From positions 37,304 through 101,303 of the forward strand of contig JAFWNJ010000014.1 in the NCBI GenBank assembly GCA_017510425.1: 64,000 bases of DNA, given 5' to 3'. The first letter of the stretch is position 1. Each line of letters starts with the position of its first letter. The position numbers were made by a program, and so were the translations under genes. Source of the DNA: Candidatus Saccharimonadota bacterium. GTDB lineage: Bacteria > Patescibacteriota > Saccharimonadia > Saccharimonadales > Saccharimonadaceae. The notes under the pieces were generated by a model. The model was given only the letters and a program-made list of their open reading frames with translations. It had not been told where the DNA came from and made no database searches. Of this stretch, positions 34,383 through 43,735 are shown piece after piece.

Positions 34383-35462
34383 TTAATGTATATAGTTTAA
34401 GTAAGCTGCCGAGCTGGCCGGAATAGTTGAGCGAATCACGCGGTAAGGAATGCCGTAGTTCATCTCTGTCGCCACGATAGATCCGTCCGGATTCACTGAT
34501 TCCACATAACCCACGTGGCCATACCAACCACCATTGCTCTGAAACACCGCACCCGGTGCAGGATTATGGTCTACCAGATAGCCAATTGCTGCCGCACGAA
34601 CACCCCAAGTGTTCGCATTGCCAAGCGATGCCGGCAAATCTTGGCGCATATACCAAGCCCACTGAGTACACTGCCCACGCCCATAAGGACCACCTAAATC
34701 GTAGAAGTAGCCCACCACTTCGATATTCTGTCGCTCCGAGGTGCTACCGAGATAGGAATAAGTATAAACTGGCCTTACGATAACTGGCGGCACATATTCA
34801 GGGCGCTCAGTTTCCGGTAGGGACCCATCTTTAATTAGAATCCGATTCCCTTCGGCGATACCAGAAAGTTCCAAATCATTTAGGGCAATAATCTCTTCAG
34901 AGGTAGAACCGTATTTCTCGACAATCGATTCAATTGTGTCATCAGATTTTACCGTATACACAATACCAGGCTTACTTGGGATATAGAGTACGTCGCCAGC
35001 TGAGACATCAGTATTCTTGCGGTTGTTTGACCAGCGAATCTGATCGGTCGTCACGCCGTATTTAGAAGCGATTTGCTCCATCGATTCGCCCTCGGCGACA
35101 GTATACTCAATCACGCCTCTAGAACCGGTAACAGTGGTAATATTAGGCTTCTCCGGCTTCCCGGCTAGAGTAATACCAGCATTATACATAGTGTTGGTTA
35201 TCACGTAGTTCGATGCCACATCCTGCGCACTCGCGAGGCTCAGAGCATCGGATAGGTCAGCCACCACATAAAGCTCAGATAACTGGTCGACCGAGACTTT
35301 ATAATCATTGGCCGCAAAAGAATCCAGACTCAGATTGATATCGCGATTTTGCTTATCAATCGACCCGATTAAGACTAAAACCAGCGTTACGAAGCCAACC
35401 AAAAAATACGGCAATATATTGCTTAAATCTTTTAAATGAATTCTATTCTTTTTTCTTGTCAT
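34383..35462 (-). CDS. LysM-CHAP cell-wall hydrolase, membrane anchored
   Basis: 359 aa. N-terminal helix ILPYFLVGFVTLVLVLIG, then two LysM modules (EYTVAEGESMEQIASKYGVT and VYTVKSDDTIESIVEKYGST), then a C-terminal CHAP domain with catalytic Cys in YGRGQCTQWAW and His in YGHVGYVESV. LysM binds GlcNAc chains; CHAP acts as amidase or endopeptidase. The start overlaps the stop of the RuvX-MltG gene by 4 bp, so the two wall enzymes are coupled. Confidence 0.9.
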   Translation of the reverse strand: MTRKKNRIHLKDLSNILPYFLVGFVTLVLVLIGSIDKQNRDINLSLDSFAANDYKVSVDQLSELYVVADLSDALSLASAQDVASNYVITNTMYNAGITLAGKPEKPNITTVTGSRGVIEYTVAEGESMEQIASKYGVTTDQIRWSNNRKNTDVSAGDVLYIPSKPGIVYTVKSDDTIESIVEKYGSTSEEIIALNDLELSGIAEGNRILIKDGSLPETERPEYVPPVIVRPVYTYSYLGSTSERQNIEVVGYFYDLGGPYGRGQCTQWAWYMRQDLPASLGNANTWGVRAAAIGYLVDHNPAPGAVFQSNGGWYGHVGYVESVNPDGSIVATEMNYGIPYRVIRSTIPASSAAYLNYIH

Positions 35463-36958
35463 AGTGCTGCATTACAGAGTTCTTGGCAATGACTGTAAAT
35501 GTTCTGGATATGCTCAGACTCTGTATAACTATAATACATCAGACCATCGTCTCCTGTCAAGAAATAAAGATAAGAACTATCTGAAGGATTGGCCACGGCA
35601 AGGAGAGCTGAAAGCCCCGGATTTGAAATTGGTCCGCATGGTAAACCGCCGTATAACCTCGTGTTATAACAAGAATCAATCAAAAGCGCTGCAGAATTAT
35701 CCTGATAAACTTGGCGCTCCGGGTCAATCGTATCCAGTGCATAGGAAACAGTCACATCGCTCCCCAGAGCCATCCCGTACTGAAGCCGAGTCAAAAACAC
35801 TTGAGCGACGGTTGGCTGTTCGGGTGAGGGAGCTTCTTTCTGGACAATGGAAGCGACGGTGATACCTTCAAATAGACTTAAACCCTGGTTCTGATACAAC
35901 TGTTCTAAATTATTCTCAACAATCGCCTTCCCCATCTCTGACAAGAAAGCCTTTAAAATATCACAGACCTCACTATCACCGTAGAAATTCAAGGTCTCAG
36001 GATAAAGGTACCCCTCAAGAGTCGCCTCTTCAGGCCTCCCCTCTAAAAACGCAAAATCATATTGAGCGCTGAAGGCTTCGTCTATCTCCTCTTGGGTATA
36101 GTTCGGTATTCTTTCTTCTGAACTACTTTCGCCGTTACGGTCAACCGCTAATAAATTTTGCTTTATTTTATAGATGGTCTCTCCAGGCCTAATCGTAAAA
36201 TTAAAAGTCGCTGCCTTCATCTCGGCTTCTTGCCTAGCGTATTCTTCGGCTCTTTTCTTGGCATTCTCTTCCCTGATATGGTTAATTAAAAGAATACTAG
36301 AAATCACCCCACCGATAATAATTAGTAGTGTCGAAATACTAATAATAGCTTTGGTCGAAGCCTTCATTTTATGCTTAACGATTTTAGTATTAAGCTTGAC
36401 CTTTTTCGCTTCCTTCTTAGTGATACCAGTAACGGTCTCGCTAACTTCCTTGGCAGTCTTTTTAACTAAATGTACAGGGCTTTTATCTTTGCCGCTAGCG
36501 GCTGGAGAGGTACTCTTTTTTTGTACTTTATCACTATCCCCAGATAGCTCTGAAATGTTTTTCAAATTTTCCAAAAAATCCTGCAAAATTATCGCTGCGG
36601 CTTCCGCATCTATTTCGCCCTTCGCATACTTATCTTTCCTAATCTTCAAGCGCTCCTCGGCGACCACCGACGTTAGCGACTCGTCCTGAAATCTAACTCT
36701 TGCCCCAGGAATCTTAGTGGTTAGAGTTTTGGCAAAATTCCGGACATACAAGGATTGCGCCGTCTCGTTGCCATCGTTGCTTCTCGGCAAGCCCAACACG
36801 AAGAGATTTGTACTATTATTCTTCGCTATCTGGTCGATCTTCTTCCATTCTTCGCCGTCAACCTCAATAAACCCTATCGGGATAGCGATTCGCGTATTGG
36901 AATCTGCCCGCGCCACGCCGATTCGTTTTTCACCTACATCAAGACAAATAATTTTCAT
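35459..36958 (-). CDS. Fusion of RuvX/YqgF nuclease and MltG endolytic transglycosylase
   Basis: 499 aa. Residues 1-135: YqgF RNase-H-like domain (IICLDVGEKRIGVARADS, LFVLGLPRSNDGNETA, VRFQDESLTSVVAEERL). Then a Ser/Lys-rich linker, one membrane helix (AIISISTLLIIIGGVISSIL, ~205-225), a LysM-like start, and a YceG/MltG domain with catalytic-Glu motif ASIVQKEA and LYGGLPCGPISNPGLSALLA. In most bacteria these are adjacent separate genes. Here a cytosolic 16S-rRNA-maturation/junction nuclease is tethered to a periplasmic glycan-chain terminator. The 3' end overlaps LysM-CHAP. Confidence 0.93.
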   Translation of the reverse strand: MKIICLDVGEKRIGVARADSNTRIAIPIGFIEVDGEEWKKIDQIAKNNSTNLFVLGLPRSNDGNETAQSLYVRNFAKTLTTKIPGARVRFQDESLTSVVAEERLKIRKDKYAKGEIDAEAAAIILQDFLENLKNISELSGDSDKVQKKSTSPAASGKDKSPVHLVKKTAKEVSETVTGITKKEAKKVKLNTKIVKHKMKASTKAIISISTLLIIIGGVISSILLINHIREENAKKRAEEYARQEAEMKAATFNFTIRPGETIYKIKQNLLAVDRNGESSSEERIPNYTQEEIDEAFSAQYDFAFLEGRPEEATLEGYLYPETLNFYGDSEVCDILKAFLSEMGKAIVENNLEQLYQNQGLSLFEGITVASIVQKEAPSPEQPTVAQVFLTRLQYGMALGSDVTVSYALDTIDPERQVYQDNSAALLIDSCYNTRLYGGLPCGPISNPGLSALLAVANPSDSSYLYFLTGDDGLMYYSYTESEHIQNIYSHCQELCNAAL

Positions 36959-36969
36959 TTGGACTATAG

Positions 36970-38868
36970 TTATTCGTTACTTTCAGCAGCTTCTTCACCG
37001 GATTCTTCGTCTGCGGAAGCCTCTTCTGACTGCGCTTCCTCGTGATGAGTTCGATTGATACCTTGATGTTCTACTTTATTACCATTCTGATCTTTAATTT
37101 CCAAATCAACGGTAATACGATTAGAATCATTCGGTACTGATGTCACCCACGGGAACGAAGTATTAATTTTAACTTCAGTGATTCCATCGATGTCTTTCAG
37201 TATATGCTGAGCATCGCCTAGGCCACGGCCCCGAATCAGTTCAACGATACTTGTATTATTGAGCATCGGGCCGGTAAGGTAAGAAGTCTTCAGTTTACCC
37301 GTATATCCGTTCTCGGTCTTCATAAAGCTCTCAATGAATGGATCCTTCATCTCATAGATTTCCTGGTCATCTTTTAAGTTGGCCTTCTCAGCAATGAATT
37401 CTTTCACCTTTGTCTTGTCAATCACAAGAACTGAGGTAACAACGGTCGCTTTTATAGATGACTTCGTGTCTGGCTTCACTTCCTCATCAACTTTAGGTAT
37501 AGACTCAACATCGATTACTTCCTGTTTCAAACTAGACTCAATCACCATCTTATCGTCGCCAAGCTGCTCCAACAACTTAGCCTTATTATCGTCAAGGTTC
37601 GAATTGGCTAATTTCGACTCGGCTAGGTCCACATCCGACTGCTGTACGATGATGATTTCTTCATCCGTACCGCCACTCATGGCCTTGTCGGAATAGATAC
37701 TTATATCGCCAATCTTGTTCCAACCAGAAGAAGAGGCAGCTATATTATACCTTTCGCCCGCCTGCAAAGCGGTGACCTGAATCCTTGTGGATATCAAGCA
37801 ATTGACGGTGCCGTCATGGATAATTGGGTCAGTCGAACTATTATTGTTTTCACAGCTGTTCTGATTGCCATTCCAACTTAGGACCGCATCTGAATCCGCT
37901 AGGTAAACCAAATCATTAATTATAAACTCAGTTCCAGCCTTTATTGAAAAAGACCTTTTTGCACTAAAATGCAATAATGCAACCACACTTCCAGTCGCCT
38001 TCTCCCCGATATTTTTCTTGCCAGTTGCCTCAAACGTTATTTCTTCAGTAGACGAAACCTTCTTCTCTTCCAAATAAAACTTACCGACGGTCGCATCCTC
38101 CTCGGCTAAATTAGTAGTGAACGTTACCGCTTCGGAGAAGTTATTAGATGTAGTCCTAATACCCACCGTCACCGTGACGGATGGAGCAATCACCAGCGCC
38201 CAAACCAGCACAATTATGAAAACCAAAACACCAACACCGCTAATAATCGCAAGTTTCTTGTGCTCATTAAGCCAATTAATAAAGCGATTCTTGCCAGTAT
38301 TTAGGATGGCTTTTCCCTTCTTTAGGCTATCCTTCGCATTCTTTTTGTCGGAACTTTTATCCGCGCTTCCTTTAGCATCCTTTTCCGCCTTGTCATCATC
38401 GGAATTATCCTTGTCAGACTCATCGTCCTTATCGGTGTCTGTCTTCGCCTTCTTATCGGTCACCCCCTCGTCCTTAGAATCTTCTCCATCTTTAGGTTCG
38501 GTTAGCTCATCAATATCTTCCTTGGTTTCTACGGTTCCGTCAGACTCCTCCACTAACTCTTCCTTTGAAATATTCTCTGTCTCAGCATCCTCCTTAGGGA
38601 TTGCGGGGGCCGTCTTCAAATCGCTAGTTACTGGTAGCTTATTTACTGCAGCTAATTTGATAATCGAAGGGTCGGTCGTGACTAGGACGATGGCCTTCTC
38701 TGCTGCGCTCCCAGCTTTATGGATTAATTTCATATTTACAACACTACGAAACACTCCAGCCTTTTTAGGCGGCACCAAGGCAACAATCTTCTGTTTTGAC
38801 TTTTCGATTTTGGAGATGATGTCGGTGATATCATCCTCTGGTTCTAAATAAATAACATCCTTATTCAT
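36970..38868 (-). CDS. Single-pass membrane protein, baseplate J-like extracellular part
   Basis: 632 aa from ATG 38868, preceded by TATATT at 6 nt. Cytoplasmic N-domain (VIYLEPEDDITDIISKIEKS, IVALVPPKKAGVFRSVVN) is a recurrent Patescibacteria pattern; then a long acidic/Lys linker, helix LAIISGVGVLVFIIVLVWAL (~205-225), and a beta-rich outer part (ATGSVVALLHFSA, FSIKAGTEFIINDLVYLAD, RIQVTALQAGERYNIAA) with TAMSGG-type spacing of baseplate J/gp47. Function unknown. Ends 11 bp before the RuvX-MltG start, so likely operon. Confidence 0.75.
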   Translation of the reverse strand: MNKDVIYLEPEDDITDIISKIEKSKQKIVALVPPKKAGVFRSVVNMKLIHKAGSAAEKAIVLVTTDPSIIKLAAVNKLPVTSDLKTAPAIPKEDAETENISKEELVEESDGTVETKEDIDELTEPKDGEDSKDEGVTDKKAKTDTDKDDESDKDNSDDDKAEKDAKGSADKSSDKKNAKDSLKKGKAILNTGKNRFINWLNEHKKLAIISGVGVLVFIIVLVWALVIAPSVTVTVGIRTTSNNFSEAVTFTTNLAEEDATVGKFYLEEKKVSSTEEITFEATGKKNIGEKATGSVVALLHFSAKRSFSIKAGTEFIINDLVYLADSDAVLSWNGNQNSCENNNSSTDPIIHDGTVNCLISTRIQVTALQAGERYNIAASSSGWNKIGDISIYSDKAMSGGTDEEIIIVQQSDVDLAESKLANSNLDDNKAKLLEQLGDDKMVIESSLKQEVIDVESIPKVDEEVKPDTKSSIKATVVTSVLVIDKTKVKEFIAEKANLKDDQEIYEMKDPFIESFMKTENGYTGKLKTSYLTGPMLNNTSIVELIRGRGLGDAQHILKDIDGITEVKINTSFPWVTSVPNDSNRITVDLEIKDQNGNKVEHQGINRTHHEEAQSEEASADEESGEEAAESNE

Positions 38869-38916
38869 ATATAAAATATACCACATTTTTTGCTGCTTGT
38901 GTTAAAATATATATAA

Positions 38917-40272
38917 ATGAGCATTTTCAAACCTAAAAAAAACCAGAATAGTCCAAGTAATAATGCAGTATTGTCGGAATTGGCATTGAGATACATCCAT
39001 GATGGTGTAATTATTGCTGACAAGAATAATACAGTTTGTTTTATTAACCCTGCGGCTGTCATCATGACGGGTTGTAGCTCCGCCGAAAATGCCATTGGGC
39101 TAGATTTTGGGCTAATTATTAAGATTGAGAGTAAAGAAGGCCGTGCGCTTGCAGAGAATGAAAATCACCTTATTCAGGCAATGCTGACAAATCAGCCACT
39201 AGATGCTTTCCAGGCCTTACTGATAAACGCTAGCTCCGAGAAGCGAGTACCAGTTTCGATCTCCGTGATTCCAGTAGAGGGAGCCGGCAATAATCGTATT
39301 ATTACTCTGCGCAATATTACAAGAGAGCTTGCCGAGGAGAGCGAGCAGGCCGAATTTATTTCCACCGCTTCACACGAAATGCGCACCCCAGTAGCCACCA
39401 TTGACGGCTACCTTTCTCTGACTCTTAATCCCCAGACTGCCACCATTGATGAGCGGGCGCGCGGCTATCTGACTGCGGCTGAGAAGGCCTCCAAGCATCT
39501 TGGCAAACTGTTCCAGGATCTCTTGGATGTCACGAAACTTGACGATAGTAAAATCAGACCCAATCTCGAGCCGGTCGAAATGACTGAATTAATCAAGTCA
39601 ATCACCGAAGATTACAGGCTCCGCGCTGAAGAGGCCAAGCTTAAACTCACGTTCGGCTCTTCCGAGGGCGACTTTACAGACGTTAATCGCAAAATGCACC
39701 CAGTCGTGTATGGCTTTATTGACATTAATTTTATGCGTGAAATAATGGATAATCTCATCGAAAACGCCATCAAATACACCCCCGAAGGCGGCTCGATTTA
39801 TGTCAACGTTCGTGCCGACGGCGATCGTTTTCTCGTCAATGTGACTGATACCGGGATTGGTATTTCGGCGGATGATTTAATGCATGTGTTCCAGAAATTC
39901 TATCGAGCAGATAATTCTGATACGCGCACAATTGGCGGGACAGGCCTAGGCCTATATATTGTCAAACAGCGCACTGAGGCAATGGGGGGCAAAGTTTGGG
40001 CCGAATCGGCCTTCGGCGAAGGCTCGACCTTCTATGTTTCTCTGCCACGCCTGTCTGATTCGGAATACGAAAAACGTATGATTATGGTACAAAATCGCAT
40101 GATGCAGGCGCCTACTCCGGCCGTTTCAGCCGCGCCCATACCACCAGCACAGATAGTACAATCGGCTTCGCCAGTGCAACCAGCCCCACCCGCTCCACCC
40201 ATTCCCCCAACGCAAACAGTTACTATGTCCACAAATCAAACCAATAACAATTTAAACGGAGAACCAAAATGA
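38917..40272 (+). CDS. PAS-containing sensor histidine kinase
   Basis: 451 aa, no membrane helix, so probably a cytosolic sensor. PAS domain (~25-130, LRYIHDGVIIADKNNTVCFI), HisKA with FISTASHEMRTPVATIDGYL (phospho-His), HATPase with N box NLIENAIKYTPEGG, VTDTGIGIS and GGTGLGLYI. Ends in a proline-rich tail (PAPPAPPIPPTQT). TAAAAT lies 8 nt before the ATG. The next gene, the response regulator, overlaps by 4 bp. Confidence 0.95.
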   Translation: MSIFKPKKNQNSPSNNAVLSELALRYIHDGVIIADKNNTVCFINPAAVIMTGCSSAENAIGLDFGLIIKIESKEGRALAENENHLIQAMLTNQPLDAFQALLINASSEKRVPVSISVIPVEGAGNNRIITLRNITRELAEESEQAEFISTASHEMRTPVATIDGYLSLTLNPQTATIDERARGYLTAAEKASKHLGKLFQDLLDVTKLDDSKIRPNLEPVEMTELIKSITEDYRLRAEEAKLKLTFGSSEGDFTDVNRKMHPVVYGFIDINFMREIMDNLIENAIKYTPEGGSIYVNVRADGDRFLVNVTDTGIGISADDLMHVFQKFYRADNSDTRTIGGTGLGLYIVKQRTEAMGGKVWAESAFGEGSTFYVSLPRLSDSEYEKRMIMVQNRMMQAPTPAVSAAPIPPAQIVQSASPVQPAPPAPPIPPTQTVTMSTNQTNNNLNGEPK

Positions 40273-40931
40273 GTAAAATAATGGTAGTAGAAGACGATGC
40301 AAGCTTGCGCGAGATTTACAGTATTCGGATTACAGCTGAAGGTTACGAAGTAGTTTCCGCTGGTGATGGTGAAGAGGCTCTTGCTGTGGCAGTACGCGAA
40401 AAACCAGACCTAATTCTAAGTGACGTAATGATGCCAAAAATTTCAGGTTTTGACATGCTAGATATTCTTCGCTCTACGCCAGAAACCGCCGATATTAAGG
40501 TTATCATGATGACTGCGCTCTCGGCAGACGACCAGCGCCAGCGTGGCGAAAGCCTCGGCGCCAATAAGTATTTAGTTAAATCTCAAGTCGGCATAGAGGA
40601 TGTGATTGGTGCCATCCATGAAGTGCTAGGCGACCGTGAGGCAAAAGATTCAGAACCAGCTCCAGCCCCAGCACCGGTGCCTGAGCCGACCCCTGCTCCA
40701 GCACCCGCACCCGAACCGACCCCCGCGCCGGCTCCAGCTCCCGAACAACCATTGCCGCAGCCAGAACCTGTTTCAGAACCAGCTCCCGCGCCAGCACCAG
40801 CTCCAGCTCCGGAGCCTACTCCAGCTCCCGCACCCGAACCGACACCAACCCCAGCCCCTGCCCCAGCACCCGAACCTGTCAATCAAAACTCTGCCCCAGT
40901 AAACTATGAACAACCAAATCAGGCTCAATAA
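40269..40931 (+). CDS. Response regulator with Pro/Ala-rich tail (REC only)
   Basis: 220 aa. REC domain 1-120: MVVEDDASLREIY acidic pocket, phosphoacceptor D in DLILSDVMMPK, T in MMTALSADD, K in KYLVKSQ. There is no DNA-binding domain; residues ~125-215 are repeats of PAPAPEPTPAPAP type. Output may be a protein interaction. The gene overlaps the histidine kinase (ATGA) and the next gene by 26 bp. Confidence 0.92.
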   Translation: MSKIMVVEDDASLREIYSIRITAEGYEVVSAGDGEEALAVAVREKPDLILSDVMMPKISGFDMLDILRSTPETADIKVIMMTALSADDQRQRGESLGANKYLVKSQVGIEDVIGAIHEVLGDREAKDSEPAPAPAPVPEPTPAPAPAPEPTPAPAPAPEQPLPQPEPVSEPAPAPAPAPAPEPTPAPAPEPTPTPAPAPAPEPVNQNSAPVNYEQPNQAQ

Positions 40932-41595
40932 ATTCCTAGCGGAAAGATTAGGTGTCTCGCGCCGCGAAGCGGACGAGTTAATAGTAAGCGGTAAGGTTAC
41001 TATAGACGGCGAACCAGCCAAAATCGGTGCTAGACTGGACAAATCGTCGAAAGTATGTTATAATAATAAGATAGTTCCGTTTGAGACGGAGTATCTTTAT
41101 TTAGCCTTCCATAAACCAGTCGGATACGTCTGTTCCCGCCGAGCGCAAGGGGCAGCTCCCACGCTTTATGAGCTTTTACCAGCTAAATATCAACACTTAA
41201 AGACCGTCGGTCGTCTCGACAAAGACTCCTCCGGCCTCATTCTGCTTACCAATGATGGCGATTTTGCCTATCAAATGACCCACCCCAAATTCCGCAAGAC
41301 TAAAATCTACGAAGTAGAACTAAATCAGCCTCTGCAGCCATTGCATCAGCAAATGATTTCCGATTACGGCGTAATGCTCGATGATGGCCCCAGCCAATTC
41401 AAGGTGATTACGTTGGCGACAGACCCCGACCAGCGCAAACGTTTCACGGTGGTATTAACCGAGGGTCGTAATCGCCAGATTCGCCGCACCTTCGCTGCAC
41501 TGGGATATAGGGTTACCAAGCTTCACCGCACTCATTTCGGCCCCTATGAAATAGGTGATTTACCACCTGGAAAGTATGCTATAATCAAAGTATGA
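40906..41595 (+). CDS. RsuA/RluB-family rRNA pseudouridine synthase
   Basis: 229 aa. N-terminal S4 domain (MNNQIRLNKFLAERLGVSRR) then catalytic GRLDKDSSGLILLTNDGDF with Asp, and EGRNRQIRRTFAALGY. Makes one pseudouridine in rRNA (RluB/RluE/RsuA type not distinguishable). Starts 26 bp inside the response regulator. Confidence 0.9.
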   Translation: MNNQIRLNKFLAERLGVSRREADELIVSGKVTIDGEPAKIGARLDKSSKVCYNNKIVPFETEYLYLAFHKPVGYVCSRRAQGAAPTLYELLPAKYQHLKTVGRLDKDSSGLILLTNDGDFAYQMTHPKFRKTKIYEVELNQPLQPLHQQMISDYGVMLDDGPSQFKVITLATDPDQRKRFTVVLTEGRNRQIRRTFAALGYRVTKLHRTHFGPYEIGDLPPGKYAIIKV

Positions 41596-42815
41596 GCACG
41601 ATTCTGGGTTTAGATATTGGCACTGAATTTGTGAAAGCCGTTCTTGCTAAACCTGCCAGGAAGGGCAATCTCGAGATTTTGGGTGTAGGTAAAGCCAAGC
41701 AGAATGAAGGCAACATGTACAATGGTGCAATTGCTGATATTCCTGCCGTCGTTAGTGTCTGCGAAGAAGCGATAAAACAGGTCGAGGACCAAGCTGGCGA
41801 GCACGCCGAGCTAACCGTAGTTGGTGTTGCCGGTGAGCTAGTCAAGGGTTCCACTACCACGGTTAATTATAATCGCAAGGATCCCAATAAACCAATTACC
41901 GACAACGAAATGCAGGAAATTATCAAGAAAGTTCAGCAAAGATCTGGTGAAGTCGCCAAGAAAACCGTCGCACTTGAGACTGGCAATGATAATGTCGAGG
42001 TGCGGCTAATCAATTCCGCCATCGTCTCGCTTACGATTGACGGCTACAAAATCAGCAATCCGATTGGCTTCAAGGGTTCAGATGTAGTTATTCAGTTTTA
42101 TACAGCCTTTGCCCCGTTAATCCATGTCGCTGCTATTGAGAAAGTCTGCGCAGAGCTTAATCTCGACCTCCTCACTATCGCTGTAGAGCCATTTGCGGTC
42201 TGTCGCGCCTGCCTTGGCGATGATATTGATTCCGGTTTCTCCGGTATCGTCATGGACATAGGTGGCGGCACCACTGATGTTGCAGTAGTCGAGGATGGTG
42301 GCATTGAAGGCACGAAAATGTTCTCAATCGGTGGCCGCAGTTTTACTCACCAAATTGCCGAATCGCTCGGTGTGGATTTTGATACTGCTGAAAAGTATAA
42401 ATTGCAATTCGATACCACCGAGCTTGACGACCATGTCAAATCTAAAGTCGAATCCGCCCTTTCGCGCAATCTCTCTGTCTGGATGACTGGTGTCGAGGTG
42501 GCGCTGGAAGATTTCGAGAGCATTAGTAGTCTTCCGCTTAATCTCTTCCTCTGCGGCGGCGGTGCCGGACTCTCTCTTATCCAGGAATCCTTAGCCGTGT
42601 CGGATTGGTACCAGGCCCTCCCCTTCTCTCGTCGCCCGATTATTCATCTGATTGATGTCGCCGAACTCCCGAATCTGAAAAACGAGCAGGATTTCGATCT
42701 AGACCATTCTTTTGCTACGGCCTTGGGTCTCTTATGGGTTGGGCTAGATACTCTCGCAGGAGCACCAGAAGAAAACAAGCTCAAAGCTAAAATTGCTAAA
42801 ATTTTGCAGAAATAG
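41592..42815 (+). CDS. FtsA/PilM-like actin-fold ATPase
   Basis: 407 aa. ILGLDIGTEFVKAVLAKP is phosphate-1, IVMDIGGGTTDVAVVEDGG phosphate-2, CGGGAGLSLI the adenosine motif. The middle (ELTVVGVAGELVKGSTTTVNY) resembles the 1C/SHS2 region. No amphipathic C-terminal helix is obvious, and no PilN/O genes follow, so FtsA versus PilM is open. TATAAT ends 6 nt before ATG inside the previous gene, so it can be transcribed alone; it overlaps that gene by 4 bp. Confidence 0.85.
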   Translation: MSTILGLDIGTEFVKAVLAKPARKGNLEILGVGKAKQNEGNMYNGAIADIPAVVSVCEEAIKQVEDQAGEHAELTVVGVAGELVKGSTTTVNYNRKDPNKPITDNEMQEIIKKVQQRSGEVAKKTVALETGNDNVEVRLINSAIVSLTIDGYKISNPIGFKGSDVVIQFYTAFAPLIHVAAIEKVCAELNLDLLTIAVEPFAVCRACLGDDIDSGFSGIVMDIGGGTTDVAVVEDGGIEGTKMFSIGGRSFTHQIAESLGVDFDTAEKYKLQFDTTELDDHVKSKVESALSRNLSVWMTGVEVALEDFESISSLPLNLFLCGGGAGLSLIQESLAVSDWYQALPFSRRPIIHLIDVAELPNLKNEQDFDLDHSFATALGLLWVGLDTLAGAPEENKLKAKIAKILQK

Positions 42816-42885
42816 CCCCCATTAGAAGAAGATTTGTGTTATAATTAGTTCATCTGATGGAACCAAGACTAAAGGGGGTGGAAAA

Positions 42886-43602
42886 ATGATTGTTTTCATT
42901 GTTTTATCAGATACGTTGATTTGGGGGATTCGGAAGACATCAGAGTATGTCGCCGACCGGTACGGGCAGGATGTCGCTAATCTGTATTCTCGTAGGTTAT
43001 ATGACACTAGAGACAGATACAATAAGCTTTTAAGAGGAGAAATCTCTGAAGAAGACTATTGGAGGGAAGTAGGCATCATTAGCGCAAAAGAGGCCAGAGC
43101 ATTTTACACTAAAGCCTTGAAATGTGTTAAGCCGGGAGTGATGGAGGTACTGAGATCTATAAAGTCCTATCCGTCTCAAATCCCCGCATGCAGAGGAAGA
43201 ATCGAATACGGAATCCCGGAGATTCAATTACTCTGTAACTGCAACAGGGAGCGACAGGAACTAATCAAGGAAGAGCATTCTGATCTGTTTGAAATTGCCA
43301 GTATGGCCCATTGGACCTTCGATGACCATCAGACCATATCAGACGGAATCAAAAAGAATCAGAAAAACTACTTTGAGAAAAGCTACTTTGAGAAAAGCTA
43401 CCTTGAGAAAAAACTGGAGGTGAACGGAATACATCCTCTGGAAGCCTTCCTTATCGCTGGAGAAACGTATAGCACCACCGCGGCTTCACTGGCTAGAGAC
43501 CCCTTCAATCTGAGGGCCCCGACCATGGGAATCCCGCATCAGCTGTATATTAATCCAGACCATTTCCGGAAACGCTTACTGGAATTCGGCTTCGAGTTCT
43601 AA
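42886..43602 (+). CDS. HAD-like protein of uncertain activity
   Basis: 238 aa. It looks like a degenerate haloacid-dehalogenase hydrolase: FIVLSDTLIWG (nucleophile D), RGEISEEDYWREVG, VKPGVMEVLRSIK (motif II-like), FDDHQTISDGIKKN and LEAFLIAGE (motif IV-like). Missing a second catalytic Asp after the nucleophile (DTL instead of DxD). It has a triplet-like repeat (NYFEKSYFEKSYLEKK). GGGGGTGG-type ribosome site and a leader of ~45 nt. A hairpin terminator follows at 43643. Confidence 0.55.
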   Translation: MIVFIVLSDTLIWGIRKTSEYVADRYGQDVANLYSRRLYDTRDRYNKLLRGEISEEDYWREVGIISAKEARAFYTKALKCVKPGVMEVLRSIKSYPSQIPACRGRIEYGIPEIQLLCNCNRERQELIKEEHSDLFEIASMAHWTFDDHQTISDGIKKNQKNYFEKSYFEKSYLEKKLEVNGIHPLEAFLIAGETYSTTAASLARDPFNLRAPTMGIPHQLYINPDHFRKRLLEFGFEF

Positions 43603-43642
43603 TCCAGCCATCAACATCCCACAACATCCCACAATCAACCAT

Positions 43643-43666
43643 AAGGCACCCTTTACAGGGTGCCTT
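43643..43666 (+). terminator. Hairpin between the HAD-like and alaS genes
   Basis: AAGGCACCC TTTACA GGGTGCCTT, 9-bp perfect stem, followed by CCCCC not T's; weak U-tract on both strands. Confidence 0.55.
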
Positions 43667-43735
43667 CCCCCATTCTGGCCTAGTTTTAAGGATAGCTTTA
43701 ATTCAAAAGTCTCAAGTGGGTGGCTTCAGACACCT

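Noticed and set aside
40583..40882. Minus-strand Gly/Ala/Ser-rich ORF opposite the response regulator tail
   Set aside because: Mirror of the Pro/Ala-rich repeat; no ribosome site or promoter, so a shadow frame.
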